NCBI RefSeq assembly: GCF_027853965.1
Contig: NZ_JAQGLB010000026.1
Span: 42,380-106,379 of the forward strand
Direction: 5' to 3'
Length of the DNA: 64,000 nucleotides
Source of the DNA: Saccharopolyspora indica
GTDB lineage: Bacteria > Actinomycetota > Actinomycetes > Mycobacteriales > Pseudonocardiaceae
A model generated the notes under the pieces. The model was given only the letters and a program-made list of their open reading frames with translations. It was not told the origin of the DNA and made no database searches. Each line of letters opens with the position of its first letter. Position 1 is the stretch's first letter. Positions 18,475-25,903 of the stretch are shown in pieces. Made by a program: the position numbers and the translations under genes.

Positions 18475-19532
18475 CAGGCGTTCGGGAGCAGGTCGGTGCC
18501 CGCGCCGCGCCGCCGGATCACCGGGTCGGCCGCGCGCTGGGCGAGGTCCTCCGCCGAGCCCTGCACGACGAAGCCGCTGTCCCGGATCATCTCCAGGTCC
18601 GCCTCGGCGGCCTGGCCCTCCGAGGTGAGGTAGTCGCCGAGGAAGATCGAGTTGGCGACGTGCAGCGCGACCGACTGCAGCGAGCGCAGGTGCATCTCGC
18701 GGCCACCGGCGATGCGGATCTCCCGGTCGGGGCAGACGAAGCGCGCCATCGCCAGGATCTTCACGCAGCGGGTCGGGGAGAGCTCCCAGGTGTTCTCGAA
18801 CGGGGTCCCGTCGAAGGGCATCAGGAAGTTGACCGGGATCGAGTCCGAATCCAGCTCCCGGAGCGCGAACAGCGCCTCGACGAGCTGCTCGTCGGTCTCG
18901 CCCAGCCCGGCGATCAGGCCGGAGCAGGGCGAGATCCCGGCGCCCTTGGCCTTCTCCACGGTGTCCACGCGGTCGGCGTAGGTGTGGGTCTGGACGATGG
19001 CGTCGTGGTGGCTCTCGGCGGTGTTGATGTTGTGGTTGTAGGCGTCCACGCCGGCGTCCTTGAGCCGTTCGGCCTGGCCCTCCTTGAGCAGTCCCAGGCA
19101 GGCGCAGACCTCGACGCCGGGGTGCTCCCGCTTCAGCGCCCCGACCACGTCGACCACCTTGTCGATGTCCCTTGTGGACGGTCCGCGGCCGGAGGCGACC
19201 AGGCACACCCGGCTCGCGCCGCCGCCGAGCCCCGCCCCGGCCTGCGCGAGGGCCTCGGCCTCGGAGAGCCACGAGTACTTCAGGATCGGCGCGCTGGAGC
19301 CCAGCGCCTGCGAGCAGTAGTTGCAGTTCTCCTGGCAGAGCCCGGATTTCAGGTTGACCAGGTAGTTCACCTTCACCGCGTTGCCGAAGTGCGCGCGGCG
19401 CAGCCGGGCGGCCGCGGCGACGACGGACATCAGCTCGGCGTCGTCGGCGCGCAGCACCGCGAGGGCGTCCTCCGGGGTGGCCGGGGTGCCGGCGAGGACC
19501 GCGTCGGCGAGCTGGTGGAAGTGGGCGCTCAT
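18474..19532 (-). CDS. bioB: Biotin synthase BioB
   Basis: 352 residues. The ATG at 19532 is preceded by GGAGAAG. An upstream in-frame TTG would start inside the promoter and is rejected. Radical-SAM cluster motif CQENCNYCSQ; VNFLMPFDGTPF and IRIAGGREMHLRSLQS are typical of BioB. It inserts sulfur into dethiobiotin. First gene of the bioBAFD operon, expressed from a promoter covered by two BioQ-type operators. Confidence 0.95.
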   Translation of the reverse strand: MSAHFHQLADAVLAGTPATPEDALAVLRADDAELMSVVAAAARLRRAHFGNAVKVNYLVNLKSGLCQENCNYCSQALGSSAPILKYSWLSEAEALAQAGAGLGGGASRVCLVASGRGPSTRDIDKVVDVVGALKREHPGVEVCACLGLLKEGQAERLKDAGVDAYNHNINTAESHHDAIVQTHTYADRVDTVEKAKGAGISPCSGLIAGLGETDEQLVEALFALRELDSDSIPVNFLMPFDGTPFENTWELSPTRCVKILAMARFVCPDREIRIAGGREMHLRSLQSVALHVANSIFLGDYLTSEGQAAEADLEMIRDSGFVVQGSAEDLAQRAADPVIRRRGAGTDLLPNA

Positions 19533-19553
19533 CGCTTCTCCGGGGTGTCGAAC

Positions 19554-19583
19554 CTGAACAGCGTTCACCTGAACGGCGTTCAG
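19554..19583. promoter_or_regulatory. Two tandem BioQ-type operators
   Basis: Two palindromes of the form CTGAAC-N3-GTTCA start at 19554 and 19569 with a 15-base pitch; the second (19569-19583) is perfect over 15 bases. Corynebacterial and mycobacterial BioQ binds TGAAC-N3-GTTAC-type sites. The pair lies exactly between bioB and the TetR gene. Confidence 0.8.
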
Positions 19584-19610
19584 GCTAGACTGGGCGGATC
19601 GATCGGTCAA
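19582..19610 (-). promoter_or_regulatory. Promoter for bioBAFD, back to back with the bioQ promoter
   Basis: Minus strand TTGACC (19610-19605), 17-base spacer, TAGCCT (19587-19582). The -10 touches the second operator, and the start region lies over both operators. On the plus strand TAGACT (19586-19591) is a likely -10 for bioQ, with its -35 region (19563-19568) inside the operators. One repressor could shut both. Confidence 0.55.
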
Positions 19611-19624
19611 CGGGAGGTTCCTGG

Positions 19625-20179
19625 GTGCGCTACCACCGCAGCGACGTCGTGGCCCGCGCGATCGCGGTGCTCGACGAGTACGGGCTGGAGTCGCTGACGA
19701 TGCGGCGGCTGGCCACCGAACTCGGCGTGCAACCCAGCGCGCTCTACCACCACGTGCCGAACAAGCAGACGCTGCTGGCCGCGATCGCCGACGAGATCCT
19801 GATCCGCGGCAGGCGGCCCCGCCGCGCCGAGCGGTGGGACCGGCGCGTGGTCGAGATCTGCGGCGAGCTGCGGGACGCGATGCTGGCCTACCGCGACGGC
19901 GCCGAAGTCGTCGTCACCGCGCACACCTTCGGCCTCGGCGCCGGTGAACCCGCAGGTCAGCTGCGTGCGGCGCTGCGCGACGGCGGCCTGCCCGATGACG
20001 TGGTCGACGTCGGCACCCGAGCCCTGCTGCACCTCGTGTTCGGCCACACCGTGGAGGAGCAGATGGCGCTGCAGGCCGCCAGCGCCGGAGCGATCGACCG
20101 CGCTCCCGGCGGACCGGCGGACTTCGAGCGCGGGCTCGACCTGGTGCTGGACGGCCTCCGGGCCAGGGTCAACGGCTGA
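19625..20179 (+). CDS. bioQ: TetR-family biotin regulator, BioQ-like
   Basis: 184 residues from GTG with ggagg upstream. The helix-turn-helix is at residues about 5-50 (ESLTMRRLATELGVQPSALYHHV), and the C-terminal domain is of TetR_C type. Divergent from bioB with tandem TGAAC-N3-GTTCA sites between them, matching the known BioQ arrangement. It should repress the biotin genes and itself. BioQ usually does not sense biotin directly, so the effector is open. The name rests on context and operator, not on a sequence comparison. Confidence 0.82.
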   Translation: MRYHRSDVVARAIAVLDEYGLESLTMRRLATELGVQPSALYHHVPNKQTLLAAIADEILIRGRRPRRAERWDRRVVEICGELRDAMLAYRDGAEVVVTAHTFGLGAGEPAGQLRAALRDGGLPDDVVDVGTRALLHLVFGHTVEEQMALQAASAGAIDRAPGGPADFERGLDLVLDGLRARVNG

Positions 20180-20332
20180 CGTCATCACCCCACCGGGTGG
20201 TCTTGGCGCGGTGGCCGCGGAATGTGCCGACGCGGCGGTGCGGCGTGGGGCATCGTGGGCGCGAGGCTGACCTGGACAGATCCGGCCGCCCGCCCGCGAA
20301 ACCCCGAGAAGACCGCGAAGGACACCGCAGCC

Positions 20333-20686
20333 GTGAACAGCGTCAACGAAGCGCTGCAGCTCTACCCGGAGCTCGCGATCCTGGTCGGGATCCAGACGCT
20401 GTGGACATTCTGGATCCTGACCGATCCGCTCGGGCGCCCGGAATGGCTGGTCGGCGTGGTCAGCTGGCCGGAGCACAGCGACGCGCTCTGGATCGCCGAC
20501 CGGCAGCACGCGCTGGCCGCCCGGCTGCTGGTGGCCACGCCCTCCGGCGGCGTCGTCTGGCAGACCTCGGGCACGCTGGCGGCCACGATCGACGCGCTGA
20601 GCAAGCTCCCGGAACCCGGCGCCCCCGGCGCGCCGTGCGAGGTCCTCAAGCCCGGGCCGTTCTGGCCCCCGGCTCGCCTCTGCTGA
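20333..20686 (+). CDS. Conserved hypothetical protein
   Basis: 117 residues from the GTG at 20333 (weak gaagg site upstream). The sequence is soluble and well structured-looking (ILVGIQTLWTFWILTDPLGR, WIADRQHALAARLLVATPSGG), with no motif I recognise. Codon use matches its neighbours. The start is uncertain because the frame is open for 111 bases upstream. It converges on the glyoxalase-fold gene 15 bases away. Confidence 0.5.
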   Translation: MNSVNEALQLYPELAILVGIQTLWTFWILTDPLGRPEWLVGVVSWPEHSDALWIADRQHALAARLLVATPSGGVVWQTSGTLAATIDALSKLPEPGAPGAPCEVLKPGPFWPPARLC

Positions 20687-20701
20687 CGAAGCCGTCGAGC
20701 T

Positions 20702-21394
20702 TCAGCCCCAGGTGCTCGCGGTGGTCAAGGCGATCGTCGCGCCGTCCGGATCGGTGATCGCCAGCACCTCGCCCAGCAGCGGGTGGTCGAACCGGTCGGT
20801 GACCTCGGCGCCGACCCCTGAGACCAGCTTCTCCGCCGCGGCCAGGTCCTCCACCGCGAAGAAGCACAGCCAGCCCCAGGCCGCCGCGACCTGCCGGCCC
20901 GTCCTGGTGGCCAGCGGCCGGTCGTCGACCAGGTACTCCGCGCCGGTGGCGGTCGGGCGCACCGCCCAGTTCAGCGTCCCGGCCCAGAAGGAGTCGGCCC
21001 GCTCCGGATCGCTGGTGGCCAGCTCGATCCAGCACGGCTCGCCCGGACGGGGTTCGGGGGCCAGCGGACCGTGCTGGGCACGGCCCTTGGCGATCCGGGC
21101 CAGCGCGTCGTCCGGGCCGGTCAGCGCGCAGCTGGGGGAGCTCCCGGCGAACACCGGCCGCCAGCCCGGCCGCTCTCCGGCGCGGGGCTTGCGGATCGTC
21201 GTGCAGCGGCGGTTGCCGACCCAGCAGTCGAACCCGCGACCGGTCGGATCCGGGTTCCAGCCGAGCAGCGCGCGGTAGCGGACCGCCGAAGCAACCGGGT
21301 CCGGGCTGATCAGGTCGACGCGGCGCAAGCCGCGAACCACGGGTCGTGCGGGCACGGTCGACACCTCACCGCTGGGGACCCTCATCCTGGTCAC
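20702..21394 (-). CDS. Glyoxalase/VOC-superfamily protein
   Basis: 230 residues. Two beta-alpha-beta-beta-beta units typical of the vicinal-oxygen-chelate fold: GLRRVDLISPDPVASAVRYR with ALLGW at about residue 22, and PCWIELATSDPERADSFWAGTLNW at about residue 118. The end, EVLAITDPDGATIALTTAS, is typical. Members include glyoxalases, dioxygenases and antibiotic-binding proteins; no specific substrate can be assigned. Confidence 0.8.
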   Translation of the reverse strand: MTRMRVPSGEVSTVPARPVVRGLRRVDLISPDPVASAVRYRALLGWNPDPTGRGFDCWVGNRRCTTIRKPRAGERPGWRPVFAGSSPSCALTGPDDALARIAKGRAQHGPLAPEPRPGEPCWIELATSDPERADSFWAGTLNWAVRPTATGAEYLVDDRPLATRTGRQVAAAWGWLCFFAVEDLAAAEKLVSGVGAEVTDRFDHPLLGEVLAITDPDGATIALTTASTWG

Positions 21395-21426
21395 CTAGCT
21401 CGCCCCGCACAATCCTCCGTTCGTCC

Positions 21427-21780
21427 TCACCGCAGCCGTTCCAGCTCGACGGCCACGTCCACCACCTGCGCGGCGAGCTTGCGCAGCTCGCCGTGGTCGG
21501 CGGTGTCGTCGACCGCGGTGACCACGTCCTCGGCGGCGCAGCGCAGCTGGAACAGCCGGTCCTGCAGGTCTGCCAGCTCCGCGGCGGAGAGCACCACCGC
21601 GTCCTCCGGCAGCCCGCCGCGCTGCACCGCGGTGCGGCGCTCGTAGGCGCGCTGGCGGCAGGACTGCGCGCAGTACAGGCGTGGACGCCCCTGGCGGCCG
21701 GCCTCCGGAACGCGCCGCCCGCACCAGGCGCAATGCCGGATCTGCCGCTGGCGCCGGGAGGGCTGGTCAGAGATATCCAC
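21427..21780 (-). CDS. Small zinc-finger-like actinobacterial protein
   Basis: 117 residues. The N-terminal CAWCGRRVPEAGRQGRPRLYC and CRQRAYERR form a CxxC...CxxxC cluster likely to bind zinc. A C-terminal helical region (LSAAELADLQDRLFQL, then LRKLAAQVVDVAVELERL) could be a coiled coil. A nucleic-acid or protein-binding role is plausible but unproved. Confidence 0.65.
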   Translation of the reverse strand: MDISDQPSRRQRQIRHCAWCGRRVPEAGRQGRPRLYCAQSCRQRAYERRTAVQRGGLPEDAVVLSAAELADLQDRLFQLRCAAEDVVTAVDDTADHGELRKLAAQVVDVAVELERLR

Positions 21781-21849
21781 GATCGATCACGTTAGTCAAG
21801 GGCCCCGCCTGCGCGATGCAGGCACGCCGATCGGGCAGAGTTGTCCGGT

Positions 21850-22638
21850 GTGACGCATCCTTTCCTGCTCGGCCCCCGACCCCGCGCCTTCGCTCACCGC
21901 GGGTGGCACCTCGGGGAGCTGCACGACCTGGAGAACTCGCTGAGCGCGTTCCGGCGCGCGGCCGAGGAAGGCTTCCGCTACATCGAGACCGACGTGCACG
22001 CCACGGCCGACGGCGTGGTGGTGGTCAACCACGACCCGACGCTGGAGCGCACCACCGACGGGCGCGGCACCATCCGGCGGCTGCCGTGGTCGGCCGTGCG
22101 CACCGCGCGGGTCGGCGGCCGGGAGCCGGTGTGCTCGCTGGACGAGGCGCTGGAGGAGCTGCCGGAGACCTTCTTCAACATCGACGTCAAGGAGGACTCG
22201 GCGGTGGAGCCGGTCCTGCGGGTGGTGCGCGCGCACAACGCCTGGGAGCGGGTGTGCCTGGCCTCCTTCGCCGAGCACCGGCTGACCCGGCTGCGGCGCG
22301 CCGCTGGGCCCAAGCTGCTGACCTCGACCGGCAAGCGGTCGGCCGGGCTGCTGTGGCTCGGTTCGCGGTGGGGCGGCTGGCCGCTGCGCTCGCTGGTCGT
22401 CGGGGGCGCGGCCCAGGTCCCGCAGGGGTTCGGCGCGGTGCGGGTGATCGACCGCCGGTTCGTCCGGCAGGCGCACCGCTGGGGGATCGAGGTGCACGTC
22501 TGGACCGTCGACGACCCCGCCGAGATGCGGCAGCTGCTCGACGCCGGGGTGGACGGGCTGGTCACCGACCGGCCCGACCTGCTGAACCAGGTGCTGCGCG
22601 AGCGGTTCGGCGAGCCGCAGCCGGAGGTGGGCGGATGA
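21850..22638 (+). CDS. Glycerophosphodiester phosphodiesterase
   Basis: 262 residues from GTG 21850; a TTG three codons earlier is an alternative. N-terminal FAHRGWHLG carries the catalytic HRG, with ENSLSAFRRAAEEGFRYIETDV giving the metal-binding E/ETDVH set. The last part, VHVWTVDDPAEMRQLLDAGV, is the usual GDPD TIM-barrel end. It hydrolyses glycerophosphodiesters to glycerol-3-phosphate and an alcohol. No signal peptide, so it is cytoplasmic. Confidence 0.9.
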   Translation: MTHPFLLGPRPRAFAHRGWHLGELHDLENSLSAFRRAAEEGFRYIETDVHATADGVVVVNHDPTLERTTDGRGTIRRLPWSAVRTARVGGREPVCSLDEALEELPETFFNIDVKEDSAVEPVLRVVRAHNAWERVCLASFAEHRLTRLRRAAGPKLLTSTGKRSAGLLWLGSRWGGWPLRSLVVGGAAQVPQGFGAVRVIDRRFVRQAHRWGIEVHVWTVDDPAEMRQLLDAGVDGLVTDRPDLLNQVLRERFGEPQPEVGG

Positions 22639-22743
22639 GTACAACTACGCATTGTCCGCGCTCGGGCCTCCACCGTGTTCGATCGAGCCAGTAAGGTCCG
22701 GTTACCCCCAATCGAGTGACATTGGCTTCGGAGGACCGAACGG

Positions 22744-24162
22744 ATGAGCGTGATGGGCAGCGACGTGGCACCGGACGCCGCGCAGCGGCGCCGGGAGCAA
22801 CGTGGTTGGTGCTGGTACGACTGGGCCAACTCGGTGTTCCCGACTTCGGTGTCGACGGTCTTCCTGTCGCTCTACCTCACCGCGGTGGCCACCTCGGCGG
22901 CCAAGGCGGACACCGAGCGCAACGGCCTGAACCCGTGCCCCGGCGGCAACGCTCTGGTGGACTGCGACATCTCGGTCTTCGGGCTGAGCTTCCCGGCGGG
23001 GTCGCTGTGGGGGTACCTGCTGTCGGTGGCCACCGTCGTGCAGGTGCTGGTCCTGCCGATCACCGGGGCGATCGCGGACCGCTCCAGCAGCAAGCGGCTG
23101 ATGCTGGGGGTGCTGGCCTTCGGCGGCGCCGCGACCACCGCGCTGCTGGCGCTGGTCGGCGGCCAGAACTGGCAGCTGGGCGTGGTGCTGTTCATCCTCG
23201 GCAACATCTGCTTCGGCGCCTCGGTGGTGGTCTACTACTCGTTCCTGCCGGAGATCGCCGACGCCGATGAGCGGGACATGGTCTCCACCAAGGGCTGGGC
23301 GTTCGGCTACCTGGGCGCGGGCGTCGCGCTGGCCCTGCACCTGGTGATCTACCTCTTCCACGACTCGATCGGCATGGACTCCGACGCCGCGGTGCGGGTG
23401 ATCTTCCTGTCCTCGGGCGTGTGGTGGGCGGCGTTCACGCTGCTGCCGCTGGCGGCGCTGCCCAAGCGCCGCGCGGGGGAGGGGGAGCAGGCGGCCGCGC
23501 CTCGCCCGACGGCGACCGTCATGGAGGGCTTCAAGCAGCTCAAGAGCACGCTGCGCGAGGCCAAGCACTTCCCGCTGACCCTGGCGTTCCTGGGCGCCTA
23601 CTGGATCTTCACCGACGGCATCGCCACCGTCGTCCAGGTCGCGCCGCAGTACGGCAACCTGGAGCTGAAGCTGCCGCAGGACGCGCTGATCGTCACCGTG
23701 CTGATCGTGCAGTTCATCGCCTTCGTCGGCGGCATGCTGCACGGCCTGCTGGCCAAGCGCATCGGTGCCAAGAAGACGATCCTGATCAGCCTGTCGATCT
23801 GGCTGGTCGTGGTGGTCGCCGCCTACTTCGTGCAGGCCGGGCAGGAGATGCAGTTCTACGGCCTGGCGGTGGGCATCGGCCTGGTGCTCGGCGGAACGAA
23901 CGCGCTGTCCCGTTCGTTGTTCAGCCAGATGGTGCCGCCCGGCAGGGAGGCGGAGTACTTCTCGCTGTACGAGATCGGGGAGCGCTCCACCTCGTGGCTG
24001 GGGCCGTTGGTGTTCGCCGGCGTCGGGCAGGCCACCGGGTCGTTCCGGCTGGCCATCATCTCGCTGGTGCTGTTCTTCGCCGTCGGCCTGCTGCTGGTGG
24101 CGCTGGTGCCGGTGCGGCGGGCCATCGAGGCGGTGGGCAACCCGGCGCCGAAGGTGCTGTGA
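22744..24162 (+). CDS. MFS transporter of the UMF1 (Atg22-like) family
   Basis: 472 residues from ATG with ggagg upstream. The N-terminal GWCWYDWANSVFPTSVSTVF is the UMF1 signature, followed by 12 predicted helices and the mid-protein FYGLAVGIGLVLGGTNALSR. Family members are related to yeast Atg22, a vacuolar amino-acid exporter; the bacterial substrates are not known. Ends at a clear hairpin. Confidence 0.85.
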   Translation: MSVMGSDVAPDAAQRRREQRGWCWYDWANSVFPTSVSTVFLSLYLTAVATSAAKADTERNGLNPCPGGNALVDCDISVFGLSFPAGSLWGYLLSVATVVQVLVLPITGAIADRSSSKRLMLGVLAFGGAATTALLALVGGQNWQLGVVLFILGNICFGASVVVYYSFLPEIADADERDMVSTKGWAFGYLGAGVALALHLVIYLFHDSIGMDSDAAVRVIFLSSGVWWAAFTLLPLAALPKRRAGEGEQAAAPRPTATVMEGFKQLKSTLREAKHFPLTLAFLGAYWIFTDGIATVVQVAPQYGNLELKLPQDALIVTVLIVQFIAFVGGMLHGLLAKRIGAKKTILISLSIWLVVVVAAYFVQAGQEMQFYGLAVGIGLVLGGTNALSRSLFSQMVPPGREAEYFSLYEIGERSTSWLGPLVFAGVGQATGSFRLAIISLVLFFAVGLLLVALVPVRRAIEAVGNPAPKVL

Positions 24163-24181
24163 GCGGAGTAGCGGGTCACAC

Positions 24182-24213
24182 TGCGGAGCGCACCTGTCGG
24201 GTGACGCTCCGCA
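24182..24213 (+). terminator. Terminator after the UMF1 gene
   Basis: TGCGGAGCG (24182-24190) pairs with CGCTCCGCA (24205-24213); inner CACC/GGTG extends the stem with one bulge. Confidence 0.55.
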
Positions 24214-24578
24214 TCCGCTCTGCCGTTCCGGGGGCGTTGCTCCAAGCTGGTGATGGGTGCGATCGGGCCGCACGGCGTGTTCGGTATATGCCGGTACGCA
24301 GCGTTGTGAAAACGGAAAACGAAGTGCAGCTACAATCCGTTACTTCCTTTCCGGCGGCCTGCTCCGTCCGTGGCGTGATCTATGTCCCACTCTCGACGTT
24401 TTCCCTGGACGTGGTTTAGCCAGAGTGGCTCACCATCTGGCACTATCACCCGTTCGAACGCACCTATAGATTGCCAGTGGGATAACGCGTCACGAACGCG
24501 GACCGACTGCATCTCTAGGGAGAAGGCTGTCGTTGACGGGTGAACAACGTCACCGACGGCAACCAGAAGCATGACACC
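24214..24578. other. AT-richer intergenic region upstream of rbpA
   Basis: About 365 bases with lower G+C than its surroundings and no credible gene. It has several AT-rich hexamers (for example TACAAT at 24331-24336 and a TATAGA box near 24470) that could be extra promoters for rbpA, but none has a convincing -35. Confidence 0.45.
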
Positions 24579-24606
24579 GGGAACAGACGACGGGGCTCCC
24601 GTCGTT
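24579..24606 (+). promoter_or_regulatory. Sigma-R/SigH-type (disulfide stress) promoter of rbpA
   Basis: GGGAAC (24579-24584), 19 bases, GTT (24604-24606): the GGAAY-N18/19-GTT pattern of actinobacterial sigma-R/SigH promoters, about 60 bases before the ATG. In Streptomyces rbpA is a known sigma-R target, which supports the call. Confidence 0.7.
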
Positions 24607-24664
24607 GCACACGGTGAGCACAACCGCCCGGGCTCGGCCCCGGGCCGAAGTGAAAGGAACCGTC

Positions 24665-25003
24665 ATGGCCGACCGCGTTCTGCGTGGCAGCCGGCTCGGA
24701 GCAGTGAGCTACGAGACCGATCGCAACCACGACCTCGCACCGCGCCGGACGGTGCGCTACGCCTGCCCCAAGAGCCACGAGTTCGAGGTGCCGTTCTCCG
24801 ACGACGCCGAGGTGCCGCCGACTTGGGAGTGCCGTCTGCACGGCACCGAGTCGAAGATCATCGACGGCAACGAGCCGGAGCAGAAGAAGGCCAAGCCGCC
24901 GCGCACCCACTGGGACATGCTCCTGGAGCGACGCACCATCCCGGAGCTCGAAGAGCTGCTCACCGAGCGGCTGGACCTGCTGCGGGCGCGCCGAGGCCGC
25001 TGA
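24665..25003 (+). CDS. rbpA: RNA polymerase-binding protein RbpA
   Basis: 112 residues from the ATG at 24665, preceded by AAAGGA. N-terminal RGSRLGAVSYETDRN, the core RYACPKSHEFEVPF and WECRLHG, and the C-terminal sigma-interaction segment THWDMLLERRTIPELEELL are those of RbpA. It binds RNA polymerase and the principal sigma factor and stabilises the open complex. A sigma-R-type promoter lies upstream and a strong two-way terminator follows. Confidence 0.96.
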   Translation: MADRVLRGSRLGAVSYETDRNHDLAPRRTVRYACPKSHEFEVPFSDDAEVPPTWECRLHGTESKIIDGNEPEQKKAKPPRTHWDMLLERRTIPELEELLTERLDLLRARRGR

Positions 25004-25023
25004 CCCCGGAAGCACCACGCTGA

Positions 25024-25056
25024 CAAAGCGCCTGGGACCCGTTCCCAGGCGCTTTG
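25024..25056. terminator. Bidirectional terminator between rbpA and ppm1
   Basis: Perfect 14-bp stem (25024-25037 with 25043-25056), 5-base loop CCCGT. The A-rich 5' end and TTTG 3' end make it work in both directions between convergent genes. Confidence 0.85.
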
Positions 25057-25072
25057 ACGTGTTTCACCGCCG

Positions 25073-25846
25073 TCAGCGGCGGAGGGTGCGCAGGAGGCCC
25101 GCTGCCTGGTGGGCCCGGCGGCGCAGGCCCCACTTGGTCACCCGCACCAGGGCTTCGCGGACCACTTCGGCATCCATCTTGGACGTGCCCGCCTCGCGCT
25201 CCACGAAGGTGATCGGCGCTTCCACCACCACGAAGCCCGCCTCCACCGCGCGCCACGCCAGGTCCACCTGGAAGCAGTAGCCCTGCGAGGCGACGTCGTG
25301 CAGCCGGACCGTCTCCAGCACCTCGCGCCGGTACACCCGGAAGCCGGAGGTGATGTCGTTGATGGACACCCCCAGCGCCAGCTTCGAGTAGGTGTTCGCA
25401 CCCCGGGAGAGCAGCGCCCGGTACCAGGGCCAGTTCACCGTCCGCCCGCCGGTCACGTAGCGGGAGCCCAGCACCACGTCGGCCCCGGTGCCGTCCGGCC
25501 CGAGCATGCCGATCAGCCGCGGCAGGTCCTCCGGGGCGTGCGAGCCGTCCGCGTCCATCTCGATGATCGCGGCGTAGTCGCGCGCCAGCGCCCAGTCGAA
25601 CCCGGCCACGTAGGCCGCGCCCAGCCCGGCCTTCTCGGTGCGGTGCAGCACGTGCACCCGCTCGTCCTCGGCGGCCAGCCGGTCGGCGATCTCGCCGGTG
25701 CCGTCCGGGCTGCCGTCGTCGACGACCAGCACGTGCGCCGCGGGCATCGCGGCGGACAACCGGCGCACGATCGGCTCCAGGTTGTCCCGCTCGTTGTAGG
25801 TCGGGATCACCACCAGCACCGCGTCGGGGCTTGGCCGGGTCGACAT
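25073..25846 (-). CDS. ppm1: Polyprenol monophosphomannose synthase Ppm1
   Basis: 257 residues. GT2 glycosyltransferase: VVIPTYNERDNLEPIVRRL at the N-terminus, VVDDGSPDGTGEIADRLA, then MDADGSHAPEDLPRLI (the DxD-type motif) and GSRYVTGG. It transfers mannose from GDP-mannose to polyprenol phosphate, giving the donor for protein mannosylation and lipoglycan synthesis outside the membrane. In many mycobacteria this domain is fused to Lnt. Here it is a separate gene 57 bases downstream of lnt, and a small hairpin (25860-25879) lies between them. Confidence 0.88.
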   Translation of the reverse strand: MSTRPSPDAVLVVIPTYNERDNLEPIVRRLSAAMPAAHVLVVDDGSPDGTGEIADRLAAEDERVHVLHRTEKAGLGAAYVAGFDWALARDYAAIIEMDADGSHAPEDLPRLIGMLGPDGTGADVVLGSRYVTGGRTVNWPWYRALLSRGANTYSKLALGVSINDITSGFRVYRREVLETVRLHDVASQGYCFQVDLAWRAVEAGFVVVEAPITFVEREAGTSKMDAEVVREALVRVTKWGLRRRAHQAAGLLRTLRR

Positions 25847-25903
25847 CCATGTCCTCCTAGCCGGTCGTCGCGGACCGGCCGTGCGTTTCGGTCGGGTGTT
25901 GTC

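Noticed and set aside
19532..19610. Upstream start for bioB adding 26 residues
   Set aside because: It would place the start codon in the -35 box and translate through both operators; the ATG at 19532 has a proper ribosome site and gives the usual length.
24286..24420. Plus-strand frame after the UMF1 gene ending in YVPLSTFSLDVV
   Set aside because: It runs through a terminator and a low-GC leader and has no ribosome site.
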